A stretch of DNA of 64,000 nucleotides from assembly GCA_038131695.1 (NCBI GenBank), contig JAYPQA010000002.1:1-64000 (forward strand). Direction: 5' to 3'. Position numbers and translations under genes: made by a program. Shown here one piece after another: positions 56,647-64,000 of this stretch. The stretch is from JADHLK01 sp038131695. GTDB taxonomy: Bacteria; Pseudomonadota; Alphaproteobacteria; Puniceispirillales; Puniceispirillaceae. Each line of letters starts with the position of its first letter. The first letter of the stretch is position 1. The notes under the pieces are model-generated. The model ran no database searches and was not told where the DNA came from. It saw nothing but the letters and a program-made list of their open reading frames with translations.

Positions 56647-56722
56647 GTCCCGTTCGTCTAGAGGCCTAGGACACCGCCCTTTCACGGCGGCAACACGGGT
56701 TCGAATCCATGCATGGATGCCA
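56647..56722 (+). tRNA. tRNA-Glu (anticodon TTC) with anomalous 3' third
   Basis: 5' acceptor GTCCCGT, D arm, and a perfect anticodon stem CCGCC/GGCGG with loop CTTTCAC (anticodon TTC) are normal, and TTCGAAT of the T loop and a terminal GCCA are present. But the 3' half of the T stem and the 3' acceptor read CCATG and CATGGAT, where pairing demands CCCGT and ACGGGAC. Only part of either stem can form. Seven substitutions are clustered in 12 bases and create the palindrome CCATGCATGG (56707-56716). Either a sequencing or assembly artefact or a non-functional gene. Confidence 0.75.
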
Positions 56723-56746
56723 TCTTTTTCGGCCAGTCCAGCGCTC

Positions 56747-58259
56747 TTACGCGATGTCCGTTAACAGGACGAAATCCTCCTGCGTGAGGTTTGCCGGGGC
56801 GATGCTCCCCACTTCAAACAGCGTGCCGCTGGATATGGCAATACTGGTATTGTTGCCATTGGCGGTGAGGGTTAAATCGGCCAGCTTTGTGCGGCTGGTG
56901 GTATTTTCATGCAGGCTGGCAGAAGTGAAGGGCAGACAAGGTAAGCGCAGGGCTTGTGATCCACAAAATCAGTGATGATGATGCGGTAATCAACAAATTG
57001 CGGGGTGGCTGGTACCAGAGGTCTTGATAATCGCATCCTGAAAATTTCATAACCGGCCTTCAACCATAATACTGGCTGGCCGCCCGGTATTCAATCAGAG
57101 CAGTTTTTATCCTGATCCTGAACGCCAGAATACGGGAAGCTGCCGGTGCCCAGCGCATCATCCAGAACCGAAACACCGGCGATTTTACCAGCCACACTCA
57201 GCCCGTCTGAAATGGCGGGCGGGTCCGGGTCAAAGACCACCCCGGTCGGCTGTTCATCCTCATCTGTAATGGTGATGGCCAGCGTCTGGCTGGCCGTTTG
57301 GGTTCCGGACCGGGCGGTCAGAATAACCGAATAGCTGGATTTGCTCTCAAAATCAGGTGATTGGCGAAACCAAATCTGGCCATAATGATTTATTCTGAAA
57401 GCCGCAGCATCCGGGCCGGACAGGGACCAGCTGACCGGCAGGCCATCATTGCCTGTTACCTATGGCGTATAGATGATCGCTTTGGGTTGGCTGAGAGCGC
57501 TGCTGTTGGCCGCGTGATTCTCAGCAACGGTGGTCTGCGCGGGGCTGGTGAAGGACAGGCCGGCCAGAGTAAAGTCACAGACTGGCTGGCAAGAAAATTC
57601 CCGTCGAGGCCTGCACTTCCAGCCCCAGCTGAGCTGCCAGCCCCAGTCAATCTGCTTGTGCCATAAATCTCTCCGGTTTTGCTGTCGATCACGAACAGAT
57701 GCCGGTCGGCACTGGGGCCAAGCGAATAGGCGAGGGTGTTATGGGCCGCAGTGCCATCCCCGTCGGTGGCCTGCGCCTGCCAAAGTTTGGTATGGGCGCC
57801 GCCATTTTTCAGCTGCACCATCACGGCAGATTTGGCAAAGACAGGCCGGTGATCATTAAGGTCAGTCAGCTGAACAGGAACCGTGATAATCGCCGCATTG
57901 CTGCCATCCCAGACGATAACCGGGACCGGCAGGATGCCGTCGCGGTTCTGTTCTGCCTCAAAGTCAAATTGCTGGCCGGCCCGCACCGCCAGCATCTTGC
58001 CCGTGCCATCCGGGCTGTCTTGCAGGATAAAGCGCCGGTCAGCGACCGACCATTCCAGCTGATCAGACGGCGTGTCGGCATCTGTGGCAATAACAGACCA
58101 GCCGGTAAGGGCAGCTGTGCTGGGGCTGTTCTCCACCAGCCGCAGCGTCTGCCGCCCCTGCATTTGCAACTCCGGGGCGCAGGCTGCCAGCAGGATCAGC
58201 CCGGTCGGCAGGATAAAGGGCTGGCTGCGGGCAGAACGGGCATAAAGCCTTTCAGTCAT
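56747..58259 (-). pseudogene. Cadherin-domain lipoprotein, multiple frameshifts
   Basis: From ATG 58259 (MTERLYARSARSQPF) a lipoprotein signal peptide ends in the lipobox LLAAC with Cys27. About 200 residues later a cadherin-type calcium motif (QLTDLNDHRPVF) precedes a second repeat (TKLWQAQATDGDG, YSLGPSADRHLFVIDSKTGEIYG). After about 57,600 the frame shifts several times but repeat-like text continues (VSWSLSGPDAAAFRI, LAITITDEDEQPTGVVFDPD) to a C-terminal ANLTQEDFVLLTDIA with stop at 56747-56749. The restored protein is about 500 residues. Such proteins are cell-surface adhesion or calcium-binding factors; function here is inferred only from the domains. Confidence 0.65.
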
Positions 58260-58370
58260 AATGTTACAAGGCTGCATCATCTGTTGCCCCGGTCTTTTAT
58301 CCAGCCGCCAGAATAGCGCAATCAGGTTAAATAAAGATTAAGAGATGCCGTATTTTTTGCCGGTCCGGCT

Positions 58371-58399
58371 TTGCGTTCTGAGGGAACACAGGCTATAAA
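58371..58399 (+). promoter_or_regulatory. Putative promoter of the 32-residue membrane peptide
   Basis: TTGCGT (58371-58376), 17-base spacer, TATAAA (58394-58399), 40 bases before the start codon. Confidence 0.55.
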
Positions 58400-58438
58400 A
58401 AAGGCACAAACAAAACGCTGTTCCAAGGGGGAAAGATC

Positions 58439-58537
58439 ATGGATCAGACTATCGGACTTTATCTGGTAATCGGCTTTGTTGTCTTGCTGGTTATTGCCAT
58501 TTGGGCCTTTGGCAAATATTCCGGCCAGCCTGACTAA
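58439..58537 (+). CDS. 32-residue single-helix membrane peptide
   Basis: Begins MDQTIGLYLVIGFVV and consists of one transmembrane helix (about 6-25) with a short polar end KYSGQPD. It has a strong Shine-Dalgarno (AAGGGGGAAAG) and a near-consensus promoter 40 bases upstream, which is good support for such a short gene. It is transcribed toward the SufU-like gene, and the two stop codons overlap if the latter's frameshift is corrected. It resembles small accessory subunits of membrane complexes in size and topology, but I do not recognise it. Confidence 0.6.
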   Translation: MDQTIGLYLVIGFVVLLVIAIWAFGKYSGQPD

Positions 58538-58996
58538 TCTGCGGCTGTTTGGCCTGTCTGCTGGCCCAGCTTTTGGTCCAGCTGGCGATTCAGGCCTATC
58601 CAGCTGGCGGCCTGCCTCAAAAGCCAGCAACACGCATTTATGCCTGTTTTTAATAGCGCGCACCGGCTCAAAGCAGCTGGCTGCTGCGTCCGGCATTTCC
58701 TCACTCTCCCCTTTCAGCCAGCTGGCCAGAGCGTCCGCCAGAACCGGCAGCTGGGCCAAATCCCTGCCAGCCGCTAGCTGATGCCAGAGACCGGCCCCGG
58801 CCTCACACAGCGCACAGCCGCGCACCGCCAGATGGCTGGCGGCAATCTGCTGGCCTTGCAGCTGCACGGATAGGGTGACCTGATCCCCGCAAATCGGATT
58901 ATTTTTCATCGCGCTGGCATCCACCTGGCTGATCTCTGGCAGGCGGCGCGTCTGCGCGGCCATATCAAGCAAGGCTTGCTGGTAAATCTGATCCAC
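58534..58996 (-). CDS. NifU/SufU-like iron-sulfur scaffold family protein, frameshift near the end
   Basis: Starts at GTG 58996, sharing a base with the TAG of the upstream 47-codon gene. MDQIYQQALLDMAAQTRRLP, NNPICGDQVTLSVQL, GCALCEAGAGLW and RHKCVLLAFEA place the three conserved cysteines of SufU/IscU-type scaffolds. The uncorrected frame stays open to 58322 with a family-unlike tail; a shift near 58,610 gives ASWIGLNRQLDQKLG and a stop at 58534-58536. About 154 residues. Likely a scaffold or sulfur acceptor in Fe-S assembly. Confidence 0.7.
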
Positions 58997-59139
58997 TAGC
59001 CAGCGGAGAAAAGCAGCAGATAAAGGGCCCCGGCCGCAACCAGATAGGTCAGGATAACTGACCAGTGCAGGCTGTGATATTCATTTTCAGCCGGTACCCC
59101 TTCGGGCAGCGGGCGGGTTTGTTTAGTGCTTGCCATCAT
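58996..59139 (-). CDS. 47-residue membrane peptide upstream of the SufU-like gene
   Basis: Starts MMASTKQTRPLPEGVP; a soluble N-terminal part of about 25 residues (ENEYHSLHW) is followed by one transmembrane helix (SVILTYLVAAGALYLLLF) and SAG. The preceding GGGGGAACG gives a reasonable ribosome-binding site, and its TAG overlaps the GTG of the SufU-like gene by one base, implying translational coupling. It is not in a recognised family. The alternative start is the second Met (59136). Confidence 0.55.
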   Translation of the reverse strand: MMASTKQTRPLPEGVPAENEYHSLHWSVILTYLVAAGALYLLLFSAG

Positions 59140-59202
59140 CGTTCCCCCAAACAATCAATGCTGGTTCCAAAGATACCCGGATTAAAAAAGCCGTGCAAGC
59201 GC

Positions 59203-60453
59203 TTAAGGCTGCCTGTCCACCCCGATAATCCGCCCGGCCGCCAGCGACAGGAACACCGCCCCGAAGCTGAATAGCGCGCCCATCTTGGCGGCATCCTGAA
59301 CCGGTCCGGGCCCGAACGCCACAGCTGAGATAAACAGCGATACGGTAAAGCCAATCGCCGCGATAAACCCGATCAGCAGCAGATCAATCACCCGCATCCC
59401 CTTGGGCAGGCCAAGGCGCAGGATATAGACCGCGACCGCCCCGAACAGCAGCACACCCACCGGCTTGCCGATAATCAGCCCGGCCAGCACCAGCCAGGTC
59501 GCATCGCCTATGGCTGAGAACACCACCCCGGCATTGGCAAAGCCGAACAGCAGCAAAATCACCTCAACCGGCGTTTTCAGACCATGTTCAATATCATTCA
59601 GCATATCATGCTGTTCTTCCTCTGCATCGCCGAACAGCCCGTAATCATGATCCGCGTGCGGGATCGCCGGAATAATCGGCAACAGACCCAGGGCCGGGTG
59701 AATGCCGGCCTCCTGAAATCCATACCAGCTGAGCGCCCCGGCCAGCAAATAGGGCCAGAAGGAAAAACGGTTGCGAAAGGCAGTCGAGGCCGGATTGGAG
59801 GGATCATCGCCATCCATCTGGCGCGGCAGCCAGTTAAACAGGAAATAGGCTCCCAGCCCGGCCCCCAGCGAGAGCAACAGCCAGGCAGGCTGTAATTCGC
59901 CTTGCGGATAGAAAATCGCTAGAATAATCAGCCCCGCCGCATCATCGGCGATAGCCAGCAGCAGCAGGAAACCCACCGCCGGATGGCGCGCCCCAAAGAC
60001 GATGCGCCCGACCAGATAGGAAAAGGCAATATCAGTCGCGGTCGGAATCGCCCAGCCATTGGCCAGAACCGCCATCTTGCCAATCGCCGCCGCGCCCAGC
60101 AGATAGACCGTAATCGGGCCAAACATACCGCCTGCTGTGGCGATCAGCGGGGTGAGGGCTTTTTTGCCGCGCAGGCTGCCATCTTTGAGAATCACCGCTT
60201 CCCAGACTTCCTTGCCGGCGATGGCAAAGAAAAAGGCCATCAGCACATCATTGACCAGATAATGCAGGGTCAGCGTGCGGTGCCCGTCATGCAAATGGCC
60301 GATGAAAGTATGATCCGCCAGCACAAATTCAACAATATGATGATAGGATTCATAATCCAGATTTGCCCAGATCAGGGCCGCCACGGCACCGGTCACCAAA
60401 AGAACCGAATATTCCTGAATAAAATTCCAGACCCCACCAGTGTCCTTTGCCAT
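59203..60453 (-). CDS. nhaA: Na+/H+ antiporter NhaA
   Basis: 416 residues with about 11-12 membrane helices. The transport Asp pair lies in LLLLAIADDAAGLIIL (equivalent to the DDLGA motif), and PTATDIAFSYLVG and the GKPVGVLLFG segment are conserved. It exchanges external protons for cytoplasmic sodium. The C-terminus ends GRIIGVDRQP. Transcribed toward the two small genes described above, with a 63-base gap. Confidence 0.95.
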   Translation of the reverse strand: MAKDTGGVWNFIQEYSVLLVTGAVAALIWANLDYESYHHIVEFVLADHTFIGHLHDGHRTLTLHYLVNDVLMAFFFAIAGKEVWEAVILKDGSLRGKKALTPLIATAGGMFGPITVYLLGAAAIGKMAVLANGWAIPTATDIAFSYLVGRIVFGARHPAVGFLLLLAIADDAAGLIILAIFYPQGELQPAWLLLSLGAGLGAYFLFNWLPRQMDGDDPSNPASTAFRNRFSFWPYLLAGALSWYGFQEAGIHPALGLLPIIPAIPHADHDYGLFGDAEEEQHDMLNDIEHGLKTPVEVILLLFGFANAGVVFSAIGDATWLVLAGLIIGKPVGVLLFGAVAVYILRLGLPKGMRVIDLLLIGFIAAIGFTVSLFISAVAFGPGPVQDAAKMGALFSFGAVFLSLAAGRIIGVDRQP

Positions 60454-60578
60454 GCTTTCCTCCGGCTATTCCTGCTATTTTTTTCGTGCAGGCTGGACTT
60501 TGCAGCCCGCCCTGATTTAAGTCAAAACCTCTTGTAAATTGTTTCTTTCCATCCCGCAAGACAGGGGCGGTCCGGTTC

Positions 60579-61655
60579 ATGCCGATTTATGAAAAAAAGC
60601 GCGCTGTTTTTGTGGGCAGTGATATTTTTCGCGGCTCCGGCTATGGGCCGGGGCATCCGCTCAATATTCCGCGTGTCTGGCCGGTGATGGATATATGCCG
60701 GGCCCTTGGCTGGCTGGCGGAGGAACAATTTTGCCAGCTGCAACCGGCCCGCCCGGATCAGCTGCAGCTGTTTCACACCCCGGCCTATGTCGCGGCCCTG
60801 CTGGATGCAGAACGCGATCAGGCCCTGGATGAGGGGCGCCAGAAGCGGCATAAAATCGGGATACATCCCAACCCCATCTATCCGGAAATCTATCGCCGCC
60901 CGGCAACCGCCGCGGCGGGCAGTCTTTTCGGCGCCGAAATGCTTTTATCCGGCAAGGCAGATATAGTCTTTAACCCATCCGGCGGCACCCATCACGGCCT
61001 GCCGGATGCGGCAAACGGCTTTTGTTTTGTCAATGATCCGGCCCTGGCTCTGGTAGCCTTGCTGAAAGGTGGGGCCAGCCGGGTCGCTTATGTGGATATT
61101 GACGCCCATCATCCTGACGGGGTGGAGGCGCATCTGAGCGCTGATCCGCGGCTGCGCCTGTTTTCCGTGCATGAGGAGAATCGCTGGCCCCGCACCGGCC
61201 AGCCGGGGGATCAGGGCGGCGGGCAGGCCCGTAATTTCACCCTTGCACGCGGGGCCGGAGCTGACCGGCTGCTGGCTATCATGCGCGATCATATCCTGCC
61301 CGGCCTGACCGGCTTTGACCCGGAAATTCTGGTGATTCAGGCAGGCGCAGACGGGTTGCGTGATGATCCGCAATCCGGGCTCCGCTATTCCATCACTGGC
61401 TATTGGCAGGCGGTGCGCCTGTTGCTGGGGCTGGGTCGGCCTGTGCTGTTGCTGGGTGGCGGCGGCTATAATCCGTTTGCTACCGCCCGGGCCTGGTCCG
61501 GTCTGTGGGGGATTGCCGCTGGGCGTGATCCGGTTCAAACTGAGCTGAACAGGGCGGCCAGACAGGTGCTGGAAAGCCTCGAATTTCCGCACCGGCTGAA
61601 CCACCAGCGCCCGGCCAGCTGGACAGAAAGGCTACATGACGAATGCGGTGGCTGA
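60579..61655 (+). CDS. Histone deacetylase-superfamily (AcuC-like) amidohydrolase
   Basis: 358 residues. HPLNIPRVWPVMDI, the GGTHHGLPDAANGFCFVND catalytic His pair region, YVDIDAHHPDGVEAHL (zinc-binding Asp and His) and LVIQAGADGLRDDP with the second Asp define the class I/II HDAC fold. In bacteria these act as acetoin-utilisation, polyamine or acyl-lysine deacylases. The HH-P-D-G variant departs from the usual HHGDG. It overlaps the DUF192 gene by 13 bases. Confidence 0.9.
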   Translation: MPIYEKKRAVFVGSDIFRGSGYGPGHPLNIPRVWPVMDICRALGWLAEEQFCQLQPARPDQLQLFHTPAYVAALLDAERDQALDEGRQKRHKIGIHPNPIYPEIYRRPATAAAGSLFGAEMLLSGKADIVFNPSGGTHHGLPDAANGFCFVNDPALALVALLKGGASRVAYVDIDAHHPDGVEAHLSADPRLRLFSVHEENRWPRTGQPGDQGGGQARNFTLARGAGADRLLAIMRDHILPGLTGFDPEILVIQAGADGLRDDPQSGLRYSITGYWQAVRLLLGLGRPVLLLGGGGYNPFATARAWSGLWGIAAGRDPVQTELNRAARQVLESLEFPHRLNHQRPASWTERLHDECGG

Positions 61656-62176
61656 CAAGAAGACGACTTTTGCTTGGCCTGCCTGGCTTGCTTTTGGCAT
61701 GGTCTGGCCTGCTGCCTTTGGGTTCGGGCGGCAGGGCTCTGGCACAGACAGCGCGTCCGGATTTTGCCCAAACGGATATTTTCCTGACCAATACAGATGG
61801 CACGCAGCATGAAATCCGCGCCGAACTGGCCAGAACACCGGCCCAGCGTCGCCACGGGCTGATGTTCAAGACCGACATGGCAGAAGATGAAGGGATGCTG
61901 TTTGTCTTTCACAGTGACAGTTTGCGGGTTTTCTGGATGCGCGATACGCCGCTCTGGCTGGATTTGCTGTTTTTCACCAAAGACGGGCAGCTGGTGCATC
62001 TGATCGAATGGGCTGAGCCGTTGAATGACCGCCCGCTTTCTTCCTTGATGCCGGTGCGTTATGTTCTGGAGCTGAAAGCAGGCAGCGCGGCCCGGTTGGG
62101 CCTTGGACCCGGCACGCGGTTGCAGATTCCGCCTGACAGATGGCGCGGGCCCGCCCGGGCTAACAAAAATTCTTGA
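61643..62176 (+). CDS. Exported DUF192 protein
   Basis: 177 residues. A signal peptide (twin Arg TRRRLLLGLPGLLLAW, cleavage near GGRALAQT) precedes a DUF192 domain: LARTPAQRRHGLMFKTDMAEDEGMLF and FWMRDTPLWLDLLFFTKDG are its hallmark blocks. Function of the domain is unknown. Its start lies within the 3' end of the HDAC-family gene, and tRNA-Pro follows 36 bases later. Confidence 0.9.
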   Translation: MRWLTRRRLLLGLPGLLLAWSGLLPLGSGGRALAQTARPDFAQTDIFLTNTDGTQHEIRAELARTPAQRRHGLMFKTDMAEDEGMLFVFHSDSLRVFWMRDTPLWLDLLFFTKDGQLVHLIEWAEPLNDRPLSSLMPVRYVLELKAGSAARLGLGPGTRLQIPPDRWRGPARANKNS

Positions 62177-62212
62177 TATAGCAGGCAGGCTTGTTGTAGA
62201 TTGCCGCTCAGT

Positions 62213-62289
<77 letters not shown>

Positions 62290-62348
62290 TTTTTTTGCGC
62301 TGATCAGGCTTGCCAGCCAGGGGTCAGCTGGCGCAAGGGCAGGGTGTG

Positions 62349-62660
62349 ATGACAGTCAAAGCGCGTATCTATCGGCCAGCAAAAACCGCCATGCAATCAG
62401 GTCGGGCCAAGACCGGCCAATGGGTGCTGGAATATCCGCGCACCAGCCGGGTCGGGCCGGATCAGCTGATGGGCTGGCAATCCAGCAGTGATACAGCCCG
62501 CCAGGTGCGGTTGCGCTTGCCGATGCCGAGGCGGCGATTGCCTATGCGGAAAAGCACAATATCCCGTTTGAGCTGGCGCAGCCGCAAAGGCGCAAGCTGC
62601 GGCTTGAAAGCCTATGCTGATAATTTTGCCTCTGACCGCAAGGGTGGCTGGACGCATTAA
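62349..62660 (+). CDS. NDUFS4-like ETC complex I accessory subunit, two compensating frameshifts
   Basis: About 103 residues. MTVKARIYRPAKTAMQSGRA, WVLEYPRTSR and LMGWQSSSDT match the family start; the end KAYADNFASDRKGGWTH is also typical. Between about 62,513 and 62,610 the correct text lies in a neighbouring frame (ADAEAAIAYAEKHNIPFEL), so two opposite single-base shifts bracket it. The family is the alphaproteobacterial/mitochondrial 18-kDa accessory subunit of NADH:ubiquinone oxidoreductase, supporting the taxonomic placement. Confidence 0.85.
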   Translation: MTVKARIYRPAKTAMQSGRAKTGQWVLEYPRTSRVGPDQLMGWQSSSDTARQVRLRLPMPRRRLPMRKSTISRLSWRSRKGASCGLKAYADNFASDRKGGWTH

Positions 62661-62732
62661 AGCAAAAAGGCTGGGAAGCAATAAGGCTGGGAAGCAAAAA
62701 GGCTATGAATCAAAAAGACTGGCCAGATTTAT

Positions 62733-62809
62733 GGTCCGGTAGCTCAACTGGATAGAGCAGCTGACTTCTAATCAGCAGGTTGGGGGTTCGAGTCCTCCCC
62801 GGATCGCCA
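62733..62809 (+). tRNA. tRNA-Arg (anticodon TCT)
   Basis: 77 bases; acceptor GGTCCGG/CCGGATC (one G-T pair), anticodon stem GCTGA/TCAGC with loop CTTCTAA (anticodon TCT), T arm GGGGGTTCGAGTCCTCCCC, encoded CCA. Sequence immediately 3' changes to AT-rich, non-housekeeping DNA, as is common at tRNA integration sites. Confidence 0.93.
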
Positions 62810-63000
62810 GCTCACTATAGAAAAACTCTGTGAGCTGATTGGGCAATCAGCAGGTCAACTGATCTGAAACAGTAGCTTAGGAGACTAAAATGACTACTAA
62901 TTTCGACAATCAGTTGACCTTTTTTGAGAATAATTCAGCAGCAGAAATACCTGCTGATTTCCCATCAGTTGACCCCGGACCTGCTGATATGTATTCCGCT
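62810..63000. repeat. Inverted-repeat cluster after tRNA-Arg
   Basis: ATCAGCAGGTCAACTGAT (62846-62863) has complementary copies downstream: ATCAGTTGACC at 62909-62919 (followed by six T) and at 62964-62974, and GACCTGCTGAT at 62978-62988. The 10-base ATCAGCAGGT also occurs inside tRNA-Arg (62771-62780). A separate hairpin GCTCAC/GTGAGC directly follows the tRNA. The arrangement could form alternative RNA structures or be recombination-site remnants. Confidence 0.6.
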
Positions 63001-63024
63001 GCCCCTAAATCAACCTTCCTTTAA
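62890..63024 (+). CDS. 44-residue acidic protein, unrecognised
   Basis: ATG 62890 preceded by TAGGAGAC (GGAG, 7-base spacing). The product (MTTNFDNQLTFFENN to APKSTFL) is polar, acidic, without membrane segment, and contains a repeated PAD element. Part of its coding sequence coincides with the inverted repeats. It may be a genuine small gene, a leader peptide or the 5' end of a gene broken by an indel. Confidence 0.4.
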   Translation: MTTNFDNQLTFFENNSAAEIPADFPSVDPGPADMYSAAPKSTFL

Positions 63025-63136
63025 ATTATTTGCCGTGTCGTCCGATATATTTTAAATTTGAGAACCTATCAAACTTTTCATTCTAAATTATTAAGCTATT
63101 TTTTAAGATAGACGCAAAGCGCAGGTTCATAGTTTC

Positions 63137-64000
63137 ATGATTAACATTAGAATTCTATTTTCTATTTTTTGCCTTGTCTCAGTCCAATTGGCTTTCAGCA
63201 AGTCTTTGTTGGCCGACAAACAAAACTATTCACTCGACAAAGCATATTCCATATCAAAAGAGTTTGGTCAGGCCAAATCGCCAGGCTCTTCAAAGACATC
63301 ATTTTTTATGCTCATTAACTTTGGAGGAGGATCAGTGGATATATGGTCTGTATTTACAGACAAAATTTGCTTTGACAATGTTCCTCAAAGGCAATCTGGA
63401 AAATTTAAATTTGTTTGTAATAACGGTGATGAAATCTTGGGAAGTTTTAGTTTTGTTGGAGATGGAATAATCAGATCAAAATTATCTATAGAAGATGACA
63501 AACCTGAAACATATATGATTAATCTTAACAAGCGCTTCAACAAAGACGAAATAACAGATTTTTACAAAGGCACTTTGATTGAAGACAAAAACTCAAATGC
63601 CCGTGAAGACAGCAAAATAGCAGCTCTGCAATCCCAACTTGAGCAAGAACGTTTGGAAAAAGAGAGAGCAAAGCAGGAAGCTGCCGCTTTAGCGCTTAAA
63701 AAAGCTGAAGAAGAGAAACAAAAAGAGCTGGCAGCTCTCCAAGCTCAACTTGACCAAGAACGTTTGGAAAAAGAGAAAGCAAAACAGGAAGCTGCCGCTT
63801 TAGCCCTTAAAAAAGCTGAAGAAGAGAAACAAAAAGAGCTGGCAGCTCTCCAAGCTCAACTTGACCAAGAACGTTTGGAAAAAGAGAAAGCTAAGCAGGA
63901 CATGGCAGCTTTGGCTACTGAAACAAAAAATTCAGCAGCAATTTTGAAAGAGACAACAAATGATAAGCAAAGTTCAAATCTCTTTATCACTAATGAAGGG
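63137..64000 (+). CDS. Exported coiled-coil repeat protein, 3' end outside window
   Basis: An open frame from ATG 63137 to the window edge (288 codons). A signal peptide (MINIRILFSIFCLVSVQLAFS) is followed by a globular part of about 130 residues with two cysteines (ICFDN, FVCNNGDE), then a Lys/Glu/Gln/Ala-rich coiled coil. The coil is built of a 37-residue (111-base) unit starting at 63620, 63731 and 63842, nearly identical in DNA, the third diverging after about 60 bases. AT-rich relative to the core genes. I do not recognise the family; it is likely periplasmic or surface-associated. Confidence 0.75.
   Translation, partial: MINIRILFSIFCLVSVQLAFSKSLLADKQNYSLDKAYSISKEFGQAKSPGSSKTSFFMLINFGGGSVDIWSVFTDKICFDNVPQRQSGKFKFVCNNGDEILGSFSFVGDGIIRSKLSIEDDKPETYMINLNKRFNKDEITDFYKGTLIEDKNSNAREDSKIAALQSQLEQERLEKERAKQEAAALALKKAEEEKQKELAALQAQLDQERLEKEKAKQEAAALALKKAEEEKQKELAALQAQLDQERLEKEKAKQDMAALATETKNSAAILKETTNDKQSSNLFITNEG
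63620..63901 (+). repeat. 111-bp in-frame tandem repeat, about 2.5 copies
   Basis: Units begin at 63620, 63731 and 63842 with GCAGCTCT and run AALQxQLxQERLEKExAKQE. Differences are mostly single bases (for example GAG/GAC and AGA/AAA codons), indicating recent duplication or homogenisation. Confidence 0.85.

Noticed and set aside
63620..63901. CRISPR-like array
   Set aside because: Repeats are contiguous 111-bp units without spacers and stay in frame as coiled coil.

Overview
The window looks like a mosaic contig from an alphaproteobacterium. About 8,740–62,810 is a GC-rich block of housekeeping genes in typical alphaproteobacterial order: pdxJ-acpS-lepB-rnc-era-recO-parC; dnaE; rpsB-tsf-pyrH-frr-uppS-cdsA-dxr-rseP-bamA-skp-lpxD-fabZ-lpxA-lpxI-lpxB; gltA, gltX, a comEC remnant, lexA, moeA-moaC-trpC-trpD; rplM-rpsI; hom-recJ. 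A GTTC-N7-GTTC LexA box upstream of lexA, the short bacterial ProRS, a leucyl/arginyl-transferase and an NDUFS4-like complex I protein all fit Alphaproteobacteria. I cannot name a genus.

The left part differs. Positions 2-817 carry the 3' part of an exported protein of unknown function with intermediate GC. From about 820 to 8,740 the DNA is very AT-rich (roughly 30% GC by eye). It holds a plus-strand set (ACP, FabG-like SDR, acyl-adenylating ligase, ketoacyl-ACP synthase III) converging on a minus-strand set (4'-phosphopantetheinyl transferase, second ACP, second SDR). Next come a NeuD/PglD-type left-handed beta-helix acyltransferase, a PglC/WcaJ-type priming sugar transferase, a sugar epimerase and an unrecognised fragment. 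I read this as a small dedicated acyl-synthesis pathway feeding N- or O-acylation of a surface-glycan sugar. This is the most interesting system in the window. The island ends abruptly inside a RelA/SpoT gene that has lost its catalytic N-terminal half, which means either an insertion or a chimeric join.

The core block supplies the cell envelope (LPS lipid A genes lpxD/A/I/B with fabZ, BamA, Skp, RseP, LolC/LolD, UppS, CdsA, Dxr, LepB), translation (S2, EF-Ts, RRF, L13, S9, ProRS, GltX), DNA metabolism (DnaE, ParC, RecO, RecJ, LexA), cofactors (PdxJ, HemB, MoaC, MoeA) and amino acids (IlvA, TrpC, TrpD, Hom). Several recognisable promoters share a TTGC-type -35 box, a 17-18 nt spacer and a TATA-like -10.

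The right part (56.6-64 kb) has an anomalous tRNA-Glu gene, a broken cadherin-domain lipoprotein, two tiny membrane-peptide genes, a NifU/SufU-like protein, NhaA, an HDAC-family protein, a DUF192 protein, tRNA-Pro, the NDUFS4-like gene and tRNA-Arg. Directly after tRNA-Arg the composition drops again. That stretch holds inverted repeats, a 44-codon gene and the start of an exported coiled-coil repeat protein running off the edge.

Single-base frameshifts are frequent, including in essential genes (dnaE, pyrH, gltX, rpsI, cdsA, lpxB, recJ). This points to uncorrected indel errors in the assembly rather than gene decay, so reading frames below are reconstructed across shifts where the protein clearly continues.
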